Assembly (NCBI GenBank): GCA_029817715.1 | Contig: JARUPY010000533.1 | Location: 4,670,001 to 4,734,000 of the forward strand | DNA: 64,000 bases | Direction: 5' to 3' | Source of the DNA: Melastoma dodecandrum | Lineage: Eukaryota; Streptophyta; Magnoliopsida; Myrtales; Melastomataceae | The notes under the pieces: model-generated | What the model saw: only the letters and a program-made list of their open reading frames with translations | Database searches by the model: none | What the model was told of the DNA's origin: nothing | Program-made: the position numbers and the translations under genes | Shown here: positions 22,247 to 34,867 of the stretch, in pieces | Layout of the letters: the number at the start of each line of letters is the position of its first letter | Numbering within the stretch: position 1 is the first letter of the stretch

Positions 22247-22778
22247 ATGGCGAAGCGTCTGATCCCGGCGTTGAACAGGGTTCTTGTCGAGAAGATAGTC
22301 CCCCCTGCCAAGACCAACACCGGCATCCTTCTCCCCGAGAAGACCACCAAGGTTCCCCCCTCCCTCCCTAGTCCTCCGTTGCTTCTCTCCCGATGCTGTG
22401 CCTGATTCGGGTGTCTCGATCGGTTGGGGTTCGGCGGGGATGTGTCAATTTAGGGTTATGATTATGACGGAATGATTGATCGTGTCTTGTGCAGCTGAAT
22501 TCCGGCACGGTCGTTGCTGTTGGTCCTGGAGCTCGTGACAGGGACGGTAAGCTCGTCCCTGTCACTTTGAAGGAAGGGGATACCGTGCTTTTGCCTGAGT
22601 ACGGCGGAACTGAAGTGAAGCTCGGCGACAAAGAGTAAGGCCTTGGGACCTGGTGCTGGACTTATTCATCGGCGGCCATGGTTTTCCAGATTAATAACCT
22701 CTCATTGTCCCTTGATATGCGATATGCAGGTATCATCTCTTTAGGGACGACGACATCTTGGGCACACTTCACGATTAG
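22247..22778 (+). CDS. CPN10: 10-kDa chaperonin (GroES/HSP10), mitochondrial type
   Basis: Three exons, 22247-22351, 22495-22634 and 22730-22778, join in frame to 97 residues with GT-AG introns. The start is 'MAKRLIPALNRVLVEKIV'. The mobile loop that contacts the Cpn60 ring is 'TNTGILLPEKTTKLNSG', split by intron 1. Then come 'GTVVAVGPGARD' and 'GDTVLLPEYGGTEVKLGDKE', and the C-terminus is 'YHLFRDDDILGTLHD'. Length and sequence match the mitochondrial co-chaperonin of plants, which needs no cleaved presequence. It caps the HSP60 cage during folding of matrix proteins. All expected segments are present and the gene looks intact. Confidence 0.95.
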
Positions 22779-23216
22779 ATTTCTTGGCAGCTATGGTAGT
22801 CTCTCCCTGATGCCGGCCAATGCTTCATTGTTGTTAAATTAGAGATGAGAATTCCCATGGAGGCCATGTTGGTGATATTTGATGGATTCTTATGCAACTG
22901 TTGTTGGATCTGGTGTTTCATTTTTTATCGCATAAGGAGGAATCCACCTAGTAATTCAAGGTTTGGTTAGTTGAAGTTAATCTCACTGCTTATGAATTTT
23001 ACACAGAAATAATCTGCCAGAAGCCAACCAGCTGACTTTGAATTTTACAAAGTCAATCAAAGAATTCTACCAGTAGATGATTGCCATTCAGTGAATATTC
23101 TATTTGCTAGATGATCTCTCGTATTGGTCCGAACCTCATCCCAATCGTAGTGATATTGTTGTCATGAATTTGAAAGTCATGTTCCACCTCTTCTTGGTCC
23201 TCAATAAGCTCAAGTG
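22779..23216. other. CPN10 3' flank
   Basis: The 3' UTR of CPN10 and an intergenic stretch. No other feature seen. Confidence 0.4.
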
Positions 23217-24330
23217 TCATATCCTTTCGATGAAATTGTGAAGTAGACAACATGCAAAGATGACACGATTATGTATCGTTACTGGGTAAAATGATGGACT
23301 TCTCAGAATTACCCAATGTAGCTTAAGCATGCCAAAACATCGCTCTATAATATTGCGGGCAGTTGCATGCTTAATGTTGAAAAATTCTTGAAAAGTCTGT
23401 GATTGATATCCTTCACTCCATTCATTCAAATGATACCTTTGGCCCCTATATGGGGTAAAAAAACTCGCACAATTTGTATAGCCAGCATTGACCAAGTAAT
23501 AACAACTTACCATTGAAATTCAATTAATTTTAACAAAGTCAAAAAAATCTAAAAAGGACTTATCAATTATCCCCAAACAACATGAATAAAAAATTAATTA
23601 CCATGTGGCACTTTCAACCCAAATCTTCTACTCATGGCATCTCGAAGAACCCTTCCATGCACAGTCGAACCCTCTCAACCGGGAAAAACAAATGAAAATT
23701 GTGCATCTGGTGTACATACACCCCAATAAATTTGTAGCAATTTCTCCTTTCCGAGTCCGATATCTAGGCTTGTCTGAAGCAGGCACCCTAACTCTTAGAT
23801 ATGTGTCATCTAGTGCACCTAAACAATTCTAAAAATTAAAGAGTAGAGATTAAAATTCCTAAAAAATTTCAAATAAAATTTTCTCTAAGATGAAATATTA
23901 TGAACCTCGAAAAATTTTCATCTATCATCGCTTGAATTTTATCGGATGGGCATAGCCTTTGCAAGCATACGTCCACGACAATGCAAGATTGTGTTCAAGA
24001 TTCTATGAAAATAACGACTAACTGTTCTCCCGATCTACGGAAGTTAAATTTTATGACACGATTCTTTACATGTATGAAGTGTGAGTGCTACTTGTTCATC
24101 TATATGCATATTCCTAGACGACCTTAATCCTCCGACTTTTTCTAATAGGTCGTATAATTTGAAAAAATGCAACCCGATCCATTCTGAACTGCTCAACACA
24201 TGTGATGTCATTCGTGTAAATAAGTTTTCTAATATAGGATCTTCTAGTCTAAAACATAAGATTTTAAACGAGATCGATGATCATGCAATGATGATACAAA
24301 ACTCATCATTCCTAAAATTGCGCGAATAAC
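23217..24330 (-). pseudogene. PIF/Harbinger transposase remnant
   Basis: Read on the minus strand from about 24330 to 23217, fragments of a HARBI1-like DDE transposase appear in order. First is an N-terminal part ('YDLLEKVGGLRSSRNMHIDE'), then 'NRVIKFNFRRSGE', 'GALDDTYLRVRVPASDKPRY', and finally an uninterrupted 98-codon C-terminal part including 'PYRGQRYHLNEW' and 'NIIERCFGMLKLHW'. The frame changes at about 23700, and a TGG-to-TGA-type stop lies near 23680, so no full protein is possible. The first Asp of the DDE triad falls in 'GALDDTY'. Terminal inverted repeats and a TWA target duplication were not identified, so element limits are unknown. It is an old, immobile copy next to CPN10. Confidence 0.8.
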
Positions 24331-24334
24331 AGTA

Positions 24335-25258
24335 CTAGTGTTGACACTATGGAATATTTTGTGCCTATGCTAAGTCTACAGCCCATAATGAGGTTTTGAG
24401 TCTACGACCCATGTCAAGATGCGGGCTTGAGCTAAGTCTGCAGCCTGTGTCGACACACGTTCCTGCACACGATCCCATAATGCACGACTCAGAAAATTAA
24501 AAGAATACTTTAAACAAACTCCGAGATCCCTGGAAAGAAGTTGAGATCGAGACATGATTTAAGGGATCATTCTGAGGACGTGTAGAGCTTGCATAGTACG
24601 CAAGATTCAGTATAAAAGGAGACAGATCCTCCATAAGAAAGACACGATCAATCAGCCAAACACAGATTTGCATTGCTCGTCACCCATAGGATTTATTAGA
24701 TACCTGGGACTGGGTTTTTGGGTCATCACTTTCAACACCAGAGTGAGCAACCGTAGCTTTGGTGAACAACTTTCCTCCAGCACTTCCACCGTCCCGGCGA
24801 GCAACCGTAATCGGGACAACAACACTCCGCCAGCACTCCCACTGTCAAGACGAGCAACCGTAGTCTTGACAACTAGCTTCTGCCATCACTTCCACCGTCG
24901 GGACGAGCAACCGTAGTTCCAGCAATCATTCTCCGCCTGCACTTCCATCGCCAGGGTGTTCAACCGCAGCCTTATGTACGCGCGCCCTCCTGCCTAGCGC
25001 GTGCGCTGGCGGTTCCGGCAACCCGAGGATCTGGGCCCGCTCCCCTGAGACCCTTTCCGGTCAGCGTTACGGCTCGAACGTCGGACGCTGCGGAAAGGGA
25101 CCCAGGGTTGAGCCTTCCCTTGATTTGTGAACTGGTCTGCGGGACGTTTCGCCAACCGTCTCCAGTTCCCTGAAGCGGCGAGCGAAACGCTGCGTTAAGG
25201 CATCGCTCGTGAATTTTGGGGAGGGTCCAAGGAGCGGCTCGAATTGCCGTCACCTCAT
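24335..25258. mobile_element. Possible LTR fragment with tandem repeats
   Basis: The stretch contains a TATA-like box (TATAAAAGG, about 24612-24620) and then about four copies of a roughly 62-bp repeat (about 24740-24970). The repeat is built around 'GAGCAACCGTAG' and 'CACTTCCACCGTC'. This looks like an LTR promoter with repeats downstream. A GC-rich block (24970-25258) follows. No matching second LTR was found in the window, so it may be a solo or broken LTR. Confidence 0.35.
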
Positions 25259-27960
25259 CCTAAATGGCTCCAAAAACAGGGTTTAGGATTTAGTTTAACT
25301 TTGAAAAACATTTGTTTGGAGTCGCCACCGACTTAGTTTAAAAAGTATGATTTTAAGTCGGAAAAATCAGAGTTGGGTTCGGGGATTCCTATTTACTAAT
25401 CTTTGTATTCTACAACATGCGAAAAGGGTGACGATTTGTCCAAAATAGTTTAACTTTTGATTAACGGGTGTTGGGCCCGATTTGGGAGTAGGCCAGACTT
25501 TTATCGACATTTTAACGTGCGTTGGACCCGAATTTAGGTTTGTTTGACTAAAACCCAAACATACGACGTAAAACCTAAAGCCTAAGCATACGCGCAATCA
25601 CAAGCAATTATTTAAATGAAAAGGGCGGGGAAGGGCGGTGATTGCGGGCCTATGCACTTGGGTCCGCAATCCATTACAAGTGAATTGAATAAAATTCGGG
25701 GAGGCCTGCAACACCCCTTTGTACCTTTGATTGAAGGTTGGGGCCGCTTTAAATCTTCGAGCCCACGGTTTTTTAGGCCGGGGTAGATCCACGCGGTTTG
25801 ATACACGCGCCTTCGAGTTAATCTTCGAGATTTTGAAGTTGATCTTCCGAAGTTGCATGCTCAGTGTACATGCAAAATAAAATATAAGTGTGGTTAGTAT
25901 TGTTTAATTTAAATGAAACTTGATAAAATTTAGAAAAAGGTAAGGCATGTCTTACCGTCTTAATCGGGGACGCCCCGTTAACGTATATTGTTGATAATAT
26001 CCGCAAAGTCCTTTCTGGGAGCTTCGGTTCGACCAAACACTCCTCACTCGAAGGAGTGAGATCGCAACCCCGTTCTCGCGCGTCGATGACTGGAGCTTCA
26101 GACCCGGTTCGGTGACATGGGTTGCTGTCGCCGGGCTTGGGTGCGCCGGAGGAGACATGGTTCGCCGCTGGTTGGGCAGATCCGGAGCTAGGTGTTGTCT
26201 GGATGTCACCGATCTGGTTATGGGAGATCGAGAGCCACCTTGGGTTGCTGCTGCTGGGGTATGGGTCGCTCGGGGAAGGGAGGAAGAAGGGATCCAGTCG
26301 AGCCATTGCAGGAGGAGGAGATTCCAGAAGCTGCGGAAGCGTTGTCATGGAAGATGAAGACTTTCGAGGCTGTCGCGGTTGTGCGGTGACAGCGACGGCA
26401 ATGGCCCGGTTCTGGAGTGTCGAGGAGGAGCCAAGCCGGAGTCGCCGAGGAGTGGGTCTACTGTCGTGAGATCTGGAAGCACCGGGGGAAGTGGAGGCTG
26501 CCACTGTGAAGCTTGGGAACGCCAGAGGGAAGGAGAGCTCCTGTTAGGTGCGCCGGAGGAAGCAGGGTCCACTGCCGTGAGGTTGAGGACGCCGGGACTG
26601 AAGGTGCTGCCGAAGGAGGACGCCGGGGAGGATGGATGGCGCCGTGGCTGGGTTTCGGAGACGCCGGGAAGCTGGGACGGGGAGCCACCTTGGGGCTACT
26701 GCTATGGCGGGTCTGGGTGCTATAGGAGGCACCGGGGAGACTGCCGTCGTTGGGAGTGCCGAAGGAAGACGGGGATCCTCCATCACCAGGCCCGGAAATG
26801 TCGGGGAGGCGCGAAGAAGGGCGACGCCGTCGTTGTTTGGGATGGCGGCTGTACTCCGAGGATGCTGGGAAGAGGTGGGCCGTCGTCGCAAGGAGTTAGG
26901 TCCCGTCGTAGATGGGTCTGTGGACATGAGCCATCGAAGAGTTGATTGCCGGAGTAGGGGCTTCTGCAGCGAGGTTCAGGGGAAGGAATGCGAGAAGGGA
27001 CAGGAGTCCGATGCCGGCTCTCGGAACGTCGCTGAAAGCTGGACGACAAGAGGGCCTATGTTGTTTTGATGCCATTGCGGTTGGTCGGCTACTGTTGGTC
27101 CTCGGGATGTCGAGAGGGTGGAGTGTCGGCTATCGAGCTTGAAGATGTCTCCGCTAGAAGAACATCATTGCGGGAAGAAAGGCCACTGTTGTTAGACACA
27201 GGACGTCGAAGGAACAACTCTATTGGATTGGGAGGCATCGGGAGGGCGTCATCGTCGTTGTCGACGCAGCTTCAGTAACCGGATGGTGTCTGGGACGACT
27301 GATGGTCCTAAAAGAAGGGGGAAGCTCTCAAAGAACGAGAAGTTCAAACTATCAAAGCTGAAGATAGAGGAAGGAAGCCACCTTGGGGTACTTGCTGCTG
27401 TCCCGAGACTTCTGGGATTCGGGATAATCGCAGCCTGCATGGATCCTGGCATTTGGAGACGTCCTCGCCGGAGGTATGACGATCCTCTCTGTTGTTGTTG
27501 GCTGTCTTGCTTTGGGTTGATTGACGAGGAGGAGGTTTCCGCGGCTAACTTCTATCCTTCTTACCTTGGCGAGGAGCTGTTGAAGGACGACGACGATGAT
27601 GACTACAAGATGAGCCTCCCCTTTGTTCAGTGGCGCTTCCCCCCAGCAATGAAGATGGTTGACCCAATATGAAGAATGAGAAGTTTTTTTAGACAATCTG
27701 ATGAACCTCCCCCCTTTTGTTTTACTTCTTCTTCTTCTTTTATATCCTTTCACCTCCCTCAACCAGAAATCCTTCTGGTTTGTCCCCTTTTCATCTCCTC
27801 GTCTGGTTCCTTCTCCTCTGTTTCTTTCTCCCCCTTTTCAATTTCGTTCAATCCCTTCCATTTAGTTAGGATCAGGTTAGTTCTGGTTAGGAAAGTTCGA
27901 AACCGTTAGGAGACATAATCTCCAGGGGCATTGCTGAATCGTCCTTTTCTGCAGGGGAAG
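25259..27960. other. GC-rich, diverged tandem-repeat block, probably transposon-derived
   Basis: Many overlapping ORFs on both strands share simple composition (Gly/Arg/Pro/Ser-rich) and none matches a family I know. The motif GCCACCTTGGG followed by a CTGCTG-type run recurs at about 26235, 26684 and 27378, showing old tandem duplication with units of several hundred bases. The whole block probably belongs to a decayed repeat element. I see no gene. Confidence 0.35.
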
Positions 27961-27963
27961 ACA

Positions 27964-28179
27964 ATGGCGGATGATTCTGGAGGGGAGAAGTTTCATGCTG
28001 CCAGGTATGTTGGGATAACAGTTTGGCAGGATCCAGTCGGGGGAATTGCAGGTTGGGCTTTAATTCCCCCTCTTTTTTATCTGGGCTGGGCCGGCTTTCA
28101 CTTTGAATCAGGTGCCCAGAAGAAATTGCGATCGTCCGTATTGTCCACATACGAGAAGCTTGCAAAGGAGAGCCATTAA
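27964..28179 (+). CDS. Short unrecognised ORF
   Basis: An ATG frame of 71 residues begins 'MADDSGGEKFHAARYVGITV' and includes an aromatic, hydrophobic stretch ('WALIPPLFYLGWAGF') that could span a membrane. An acceptor-like TTTTCTGCAG sits just upstream. It could be an exon of a captured or broken gene, since the stop lies at the edge of a foldback-like repeat. Family unknown; possibly chance. Confidence 0.2.
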   Translation: MADDSGGEKFHAARYVGITVWQDPVGGIAGWALIPPLFYLGWAGFHFESGAQKKLRSSVLSTYEKLAKESH

Positions 28180-29034
28180 AATAAAGTGAAAGCGATGGAA
28201 TGGATGGTGGTGACGTTGTAGACTTGCTGTCGGGGTCGTAGACTTGCTGCTTACGCCGTAGACTTGCTACAGTGCGTTATAGACTCGCAGACCCGGACCC
28301 TCGTAGACTTGACCCTCGTGGACACTGACCCTCGTAGACATGGATCCTCGTAGACTTGGACCCTCGTAGACTTGACCCTCGTAGACACGGATCCTCGTAG
28401 ACGTGGACCCTTGTAGACACAGATCCTCGTAGACTTGGACCCTCGTAGACTTGGACCCTCGTAGACTTTACCCTCGTAGACACGGATCCTCGTAGACTTG
28501 GACCCTCGTAGACTTGACCCCCGTAGACTTGATATGGGTCGGCGGGGGTAACGGTCCTGATGTGATCGGGCAACCCCCAAGGCTGCCCTGCTGCGACATC
28601 ACCCCCCCGGCCACCAGACTTGCCATGGTGAATCGACCAATGATTGTTGTTGTTGCTTTGTATGCTATTGATGTTGTTTGAACCCTTGTGGTAACGTTTG
28701 GCCATAAATGTTGAAATTTGGGTTGTAATTGGGCTTGACCATTTTATTGAACTTTGAGTTGCAATTGGGCTTCGGCCATCTTAAGGGAAATGAATATTGG
28801 GTTTATTATGGGGCTAAAATGATTGTTTGCGGCCCACACATTAATTTGAGTATTACACCTTGGCATCCACATTCGACACTACCCCCGATCGCTCTCCGTT
28901 CATCAAGCTTCAGCGGTCAAATTCCACCTTCCAAGTCCACGAGTCTACAGCACACTGTAGCAAGTCTACGACGTCAGCAGCGAGTCTACAACGCCTCCAT
29001 CATACGTACCATCGCTTTTCGTTTATTTTAATGG
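28173..29034. mobile_element. Foldback-like element with minisatellite arms
   Basis: The left arm (28173-28287) and the reverse complement of the right arm (28940-29034) match closely. Both start CCATTAAAATAAA, pass through AAGCGATGG and GTTGTAGACT, and end CGTAGACTTGCTACAGTG...AGACTCG. Between them, 28288-28535 is a run of 15- to 18-bp units of the form 'CCTCGTAGACTTGGA'. Long inverted arms grading into tandem repeats are the hallmark of foldback-type elements. No transposase is present. Confidence 0.5.
28201..28535 (+). repeat. 'CCTCGTAGACTTGGA' minisatellite
   Basis: About 20 imperfect units of 15-18 bp sharing TCGTAGAC. It reads as an artificial Arg/Gly/Ser-rich ORF on the minus strand, which should not be taken as a gene. 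Confidence 0.9.
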
Positions 29035-29329
29035 CTGTAAGCGTTCGTTCACTTCTGTAAAGCTTTGAATTTGTAACAGTCATTTATTTAATCATTGAAA
29101 TTCATCTTTCTGGTGACCACATTTAATTCCCTGTGAGTCCAATTGCCAAATATTTCAGACGTGATCTATTTTTCTACGCGAACAACTAGTCTCCCACCAA
29201 AATGTCAAGATGGTGCCTGCTCTTTTCCTTTTCTCAATACTCAAGCTTGATGGCACACGAGTCATGAGGCACTGCATGTATATATTTAATAAAATTTATA
29301 AGATGTGATACTCATAAGTAATTCTCCAT

Positions 29330-29575
29330 CGCCGCCTCCCAGCCCCTCCCTCATCGCCCCTTCTAACTAGGGCGCCCTCGCCATGGCCCCCTCCCAACGA
29401 AGCCCTCTCAGGGCACCCTCGCCCCCTCCTAGCGAAGCCACCCTCGCCCCCTCGCCCGCGCCCCCTCCCAGCGAAGCCACCCTCTCCCCCTCCCAACGAA
29501 GCCCTCCCAGCTCGCCCTCTCCCAGCCCTCCTAGCCCTCTCACCTCCCCCCCTCCCAATAAAACCTCTCCCCTTT
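29330..29575 (+). repeat. GC-rich minisatellite (GCGAAGCCACCCTCGCCCCCTC-like)
   Basis: Imperfect repeats of about 24-30 bp built from CCCTCCCAGCGAAGC and CACCCTCGCC. Open in several frames only because of its composition. Confidence 0.7.
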
Positions 29576-30736
29576 TCAACACGAAACAAATGCCAAAACT
29601 ATGAAACGAGAAATTACCTCAATTAATAAGGGCGTCGAGGACGGACACGAAATTGGCAACGGAGATCGTCGGTGAAGTGGCAGATGATTAGAACAAAAAT
29701 CAAGACGGGCCGGGAGTAGAATGAAGGGCACATAATGTTGAATGAAGGGGAAGGGGTGTTGGGTTAACCAGGCTGGATCAGGCCGCATCAAGTGTTTCGC
29801 GTCAAGGACGCCGTTATTGAATAAACCTAGTGTAGAATTCAGCACTCTCATCAGCTCAGGCTTGTGCTTCTCCTCCATCCTCTCAAGGCTGCTTGAGCTG
29901 CTAAATTTTGCATGGAATTGCCTCAGAATTTCATAACATACATGCAAACACTCGCTTCATCAGTGTCTACGATGGGAAACAATAGCAAGCATCCCACCTT
30001 GCCAGAATCTTGAAACTTACTGCCTTTATAGGCTAAAATTCTTTTTTCGGCGACGGTTTATCAACAAAGCCCGACCGCCGAGTGGCTTGTGTTGAAGACT
30101 GGGGTCCAAAGCAAATCAAGCTAAAGCCAGATACAAAGAAACATCCGGACGAGATCAGTAAATCACATGCTCAAGGAAGTCGGGAGAAGCTCTTGCGGGA
30201 ACCCACTTCCGGTAGTTGATGGCCGGCTTCATGGACTCGTCGTACCATCTAAGGCTCAGGTGAGAAGAAACACAGAAGACAAATGAGGAAAAGTAGAAGG
30301 GCATTCCAAGGAACTGATCCGCCTGGTTCCATTGCCGAAATGGGATTTCGGGATGGAATTCTTTTCTGGTAAATGGGGAGGTTGTAATAATGTACGTGGG
30401 TTGCCACGATTTCCTCGTAAGGGGCGAAGGGGCTTTCGTAACAAGGCACTAAAATGTAAAGGGAATTTCGGAAAGATCTATCGGAATCTTTCTTTCTGAT
30501 GTTAGGCAATGTGCAGAGAGGACGACTTCCACAAAAAATTAACAAAAAACACAACACCAAGTAGCCATTCCATATTAAGTGGACATCTGGGTGTAAAATG
30601 CCAGTCTGGAATTAGGGATGGGGGTAGATGTTTTCGGATCTTGCTTACCACCCCCCATTGAGTAGTAGAAGGCGAGATAACATGTCGTAGCATATAACCA
30701 TAGTTTAGGAGACTTCTCCAGAATGGAGGGGGCACC
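29576..30736. other. Unresolved region with two exon-like stretches (-)
   Basis: On the minus strand, 30256-30163 reads 'LRWYDESMKPAINYRKWVPA' and on to a TGA. Positions 29947-29830 read 'EILRQFHAKFSSSSSLERME' and on to a GT-like donor. Both look like protein, but I recognise neither, and their order does not make one gene. They may be remnants of duplicated or captured genes. The tubulin 3' UTR lies at the right end (below 30737). Confidence 0.25.
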
Positions 30737-32335
<1,599 letters not shown>

Positions 32336-33030
32336 CTTTGTTCAACTGTCAGGAACACAACACGATAGATGTTCCGGTAACTCATTCCATTTCAACAAAA
32401 AACAATGAGAAAAATTAAATGAAAGGAGGAGGTTGAAAATTTACTATTAATCCTCAACACCCTGCCGAAGATACAACACATTATCAAGGCAATGCAAAAA
32501 AATTTACGCAAGGATAGGGGGAGCTCAAGCATTTCACCACGTCGAACCACATTTCGAAACACAATTTTCTCGACAACTTCTCATAATAACCAGACCAGTT
32601 CTACAATAACATCAATGATGATTTCCAGGATAAACAAAATAAACCCCCGCACCTTGAAAAACATTTCGAAAATCCAAAATCGGAGCAAAACGACAACAAA
32701 AATGGAAGCACGAAAATCCAAATCGAAATCGAACCAGAATCACATCGCAGAGAGAAGCCTAACAAAAATCGAGACAAAAACAAATGGCCACCGAAACAAA
32801 CCCTTCATTTATCAAAAAATATAAAACCAAGCACCGAAATGGAGAAGAGGAGATTAACGAGAAACGGACGACAACGAAGCAGGGATCGAGCGCCGAGATC
32901 TCAGGAGAAAGCCAGCTCGACCTACGCCGTCGGAAGAGGGGGGAAACGACAGAAGAGAGGGTGGCGATCAAGAAATGGGTCCGGGCAGGGGTCGGAACGG
33001 CCTCCTTATAAAGGAGGAGGAGACGAAGGG
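32336..33030 (-). promoter_or_regulatory. Beta-tubulin 5' UTR and promoter
   Basis: On the minus strand a TATA-like CTTTATAAGG lies at about 33003-33012, with a purine/pyrimidine-rich leader between it and the start codon. The same block, including the TATA-like site, recurs at 39444-39939 and 55896-56115, split by the retrotransposon. Confidence 0.5.
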
Positions 33031-33260
33031 GTTGGGGAGGGCAGGCGAGATCGGACGGTCCAGAATCGGTTCCCGTCCCCAATTGGTCTAACCGTCAGAT
33101 GCCGGACGATGGGTATTGGAACGGACGGTGCGGATCGGGCAGATCGGTTGAGAGGGAGCGGACGGCCGCGCTCTAATGAAAAATTTGAAAAATTTTCGTT
33201 TCTTAACGAGGATTTGACCGTTATGCCCTTGTCTAATTGAGGAATAAAAATCGTGCTCAA

Positions 33261-33333
33261 TGGAGATGCAGGGGATCGAACCCTGTACCTCCCGCATGCA
33301 AAGCGGGCGCTCTACCATTTGAGCTACATCCCC
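33261..33333 (-). tRNA. tRNA-Ala (anticodon UGC)
   Basis: A 73-nt cloverleaf on the minus strand. The acceptor GGGGATG pairs with CATCTCC, including the G3-U70 wobble that identifies alanine tRNAs, followed by discriminator A73. The anticodon stem CCCGC/GCGGG encloses TTTGCAT (anticodon TGC). The T loop is TTCGATC. All expected features are intact, so this is the likely functional copy of the pair in the window. Confidence 0.95.
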
Positions 33334-33433
33334 CGATAGTTAATTACTCTGTAAAATTTTAATTATAAAAATTCATTTAGGTTTGAAAGCTTTCTGCACT
33401 GGATCGGAGGAAAACCATAAGGAAGTCGTGGCG

Positions 33434-34287
33434 ATGGATTTCCAGGTCGTTGTCCTCGCCAGCTGTTACTCGAAGAATCTAGCCCCGCTCATCTCCAAGG
33501 TTCCTGCCCCGATTCCCCACTAACAGGAACCGAGCACAGCACCGCAGATGGATGAAGGATATTGTTATTCATACTAACAAAGTAACAATATCATTCATTC
33601 ATCTGCAGAGCTTGGCGCAAAGACAACGGTGAGTTTTATGATAACTTGGGCCAAAATGAGTCACTTATGGGACAAATGCTGACAATGTCTATGTTATGAA
33701 ATGGCATGCTTGGGTTCTTTCTATTTATGAAATGATTATCTTTGTAATTGGAGTTGTGAGGGGGACTTTTAATCTACATGTGGGACCACATTGCATGGTT
33801 GGAGAAGGTTCACAAATGGGAGACAAATGTGAAGTGGTCGGTGATGGGTCGTCACTGTCGAATAGGTTTCAATGTGAAGGTGTAGTCGTAAAGCTGTGGA
33901 GCAAATTCCCCCTTCCACCGAGCTATCTATTATCGTGAGGTTCGCTGTGGGTGTCAGTGAAACCAAGTGTAGGTCAAACTAATCACCTTGTTTGTGGGCT
34001 GCTCACCGGGCGCATGCAGATTGTCAATTCCGTGATAATGAACCGTGTGACTGTGGGGGACGGATGCTCGATACAAGGTTCTGTTATCTGCAGCAACGTG
34101 CAACTGCAAGAACAAGTCGTCCTCAAAGACTGTCAAGTACTTCTCAACCCCAACCTCCCTCTCTTATCGAACTTTTGCCTCTTGTTCTTCTTACCCAGCT
34201 CATCTTTCGCCCTTTTCCTTTTAGGTTGGTGCGGTTGTGTCTGGTGGTGAATACAAGGGAGAGTCCTTGGCTAAGAAAGAGAAATGA
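33434..34287 (+). pseudogene. eIF2B gamma-subunit pseudogene, internally deleted (copy A)
   Basis: The start 'MDFQVVVLASCYSKNLAPLI' matches the beginning of eIF2B-gamma, the guanine-exchange-factor subunit with a nucleotidyltransferase fold, but the frame stops at once. After a gap, 33780-34287 carries C-terminal left-handed-beta-helix repeats: 'VGPHCMVGEGSQMGDKC', 'VTVGDGCSIQGSVICSNVQL' and 'VVLKDCQV'. The end is 'GGEYKGESLAKKEK' at the TGA 34285-34287. Between the two parts most of the catalytic domain is missing, and frames shift near 33840. It lies convergent to the DGS1 copy. A second, further altered copy is at 56497-57328. Confidence 0.82.
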
Positions 34288-34867
34288 GCTGTCTGCCCTT
34301 ACCACGGGTGGAAGAGATTATGCAATCTGATCCACCACATGGGGGCTTTATCATGTTCCCATTGAGAACATGGAACTCAGTTAGCATCCAAGGGAGAGAA
34401 CTTGAATCTTCGAGACCAAGTGCATGTTGTCAATGCTTATATACGTGCTCTGTCTAAGACAGACAAGATAGTGGCCAGTTCTTTTATAGGAATTTCTCTC
34501 TTGCATGTAAAGGTTTCTCACCTATTCCTTATTTTGAGCTCTTCTATAGAGTGAGTTCATGCTGCAGAAGCGATAATTGTTCACCTATGAAGCTTTCGGG
34601 TGTAGAAAGATTGGCAAGACAAGCGGTCAGGATACATTTCAAAAGTGGTCAAGGAAAGAACCATCCTCTGTTCCGTTGATCTCTGAACAAATGCACCATT
34701 TCAGTGTTTATCCAATGGTTATTATTTTGGGTTGGGGGGGGGGGGGGGGACATTAAGCTCCCCCAGTCTCCCATGCTAACCTGACGGATGCTTGCGAGCG
34801 GGAGAGAAGTCAACTTTGTCCTTGCAAACAAAATACAGCAAGAGGGGGAGGGGAGGGGTGGGGGGGT
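34288..34867. other. Spacer between eIF2B-gamma and DGS1 remnants
   Basis: Remnant 3'-UTR-like sequence with a long G-run (about 34732-34749). No gene. It is duplicated at 57329-57895. Confidence 0.5.

Noticed and set aside
25952..27762. ORFs of 130-230 codons on both strands
   Set aside because: Same DNA is open on both strands with Arg/Pro/Ser/Gly composition and repeated blocks. No domain recognised, so treated as repeat.
28201..28535. Possible CRISPR-like array
   Set aside because: Units are contiguous tandem repeats without unique spacers, and this is a plant nuclear sequence.
28277..28705. ORF of 142 codons (-) rich in Arg/Gly/Ser
   Set aside because: It is a direct translation of the 15-18-bp minisatellite and has no independent protein features.
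29296..29604. Gly/Arg-rich and Pro/Ser-rich ORFs
   Set aside because: Translations of a GC-rich minisatellite.
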